Shown: positions 4,788 to 5,130 of the stretch, in pieces
Numbering within the stretch: the stretch's first letter is position 1
Layout of the letters: every line of letters starts with the position of its first letter
Assembly (NCBI GenBank): GCA_013139935.1
Contig: WSZX01000517.1
Span: forward strand, 1-5,130
Length of the DNA stretch: 5,130 nt
From: Ardenticatenales bacterium
Lineage (GTDB): Bacteria > Chloroflexota > Anaerolineae > Promineifilales > UBA4811
Direction: 5' to 3'
Program-made: the position numbers and the translations under genes
Notes under the pieces: model-generated
The model's database searches: none
The model's input: only the letters and a program-made list of their open reading frames with translations
Told to the model about the DNA's origin: nothing

Positions 4788-5130
4788 ATGCCTGAGTTGC
4801 CGGATCTGGAGACAATTCGGGAGTTTCTGGCTGCACGTATCGAGGGTGTGGCCGTCGCGTCGGTCAAAGTACGCCGGCCTATCGTCATGCGCAATTTGCT
4901 GGGGGGCGACCCGGCCGATCATTTGGTGGGAGAGCGGTTCACCCAGGTCGGCCGGCGGGGCAAGTTCCTTCTGTTTTCCCTTGAGAACGGGGTTTCGATG
5001 GTCATCCACCCCATGCTGGCCGGGCGCATCCGATATGGCGAGCCATTGGCTCGCCATCGGGTTCGCGACGTCTTGGTACTACGCCTGGCCAACGGACGGG
5101 AGCTCCGCTACCATGACGCCAAAGACATGG
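4788..5130 (+). CDS. Fpg/Nei-family DNA glycosylase, N-terminal 114 residues (3' truncated)
   Basis: The reading frame starts MPELPDLETIREFL and stays open to the window edge. P2 and E3 are the catalytic proline (Schiff base) and glutamate of formamidopyrimidine-DNA glycosylases, which cut oxidised bases from DNA and nick the strand. K59 in GRRGKFLLF matches the conserved beta-hairpin lysine. HPMLAGR (74-80) replaces the HLGMSG of E. coli Fpg, putting L77 at the position of its void-filling Met. YHDAKDM (108-114) replaces the Y-x-DPRRF segment, so the usual Arg and Phe void-filling residues appear changed. The H2TH and zinc-finger domains lie beyond the window. The protein is probably a divergent Fpg branch rather than orthodox MutM, so no gene symbol is assigned. 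It is likely monocistronic at its 5' end, with its own promoter just upstream and a divergent dehydrogenase on the other side. Confidence 0.87.
   Translation, partial: MPELPDLETIREFLAARIEGVAVASVKVRRPIVMRNLLGGDPADHLVGERFTQVGRRGKFLLFSLENGVSMVIHPMLAGRIRYGEPLARHRVRDVLVLRLANGRELRYHDAKDM

Overview
The window is GC-rich, compact bacterial DNA with Shine-Dalgarno sites in front of all five gene starts and a good sigma-70-type promoter. The archaeal-type split glutamate synthase with an N-terminal ferredoxin module, and the style of the Fpg sequence, suggest an anaerobic or uncultured lineage. Chloroflexota is my best guess, but this is inference and not a firm placement. There is no tRNA, rRNA, CRISPR array or recognisable transposase.

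Left block (1-2343, plus strand): the 3' end of a glutamate synthase GXGXG-domain subunit, then a complete FMN/Fe-S glutamate synthase catalytic subunit (228-1790), then a 174-residue cysteine-rich protein that I do not recognise (1819-2343). Gaps are 44 and 28 nt, so this looks like one operon. Its promoter, and probably the glutaminase (class II amidotransferase) subunit, lie to the left of the window. Together the recognised subunits would transfer glutamine-derived ammonia to 2-oxoglutarate using reduced ferredoxin or a similar donor.

Middle (2344-2714): 371 nt between convergent genes with no convincing ORF but at least five inverted repeats that could form strong hairpins. Its role is unknown. 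It could hold terminators for both sides or a structured RNA.

Right-centre block (2715-4301, minus strand): a short-chain dehydrogenase that resembles the chlorophyll b reductase (NYC1/NOL) branch of the family, followed after 57 nt by a CPBP/CAAX-type intramembrane protease. They are probably cotranscribed from a candidate promoter near 4430-4459.

Right end (4302-5130): a 486-nt divergent intergenic region carries that minus-strand promoter, a dyad near its predicted start site, a perfect 26-bp palindrome inside a cluster of further dyads, a short motif resembling a dispersed bacterial repeat, and a strong plus-strand promoter. The last drives an Fpg/Nei-family DNA glycosylase that runs off the end of the window.
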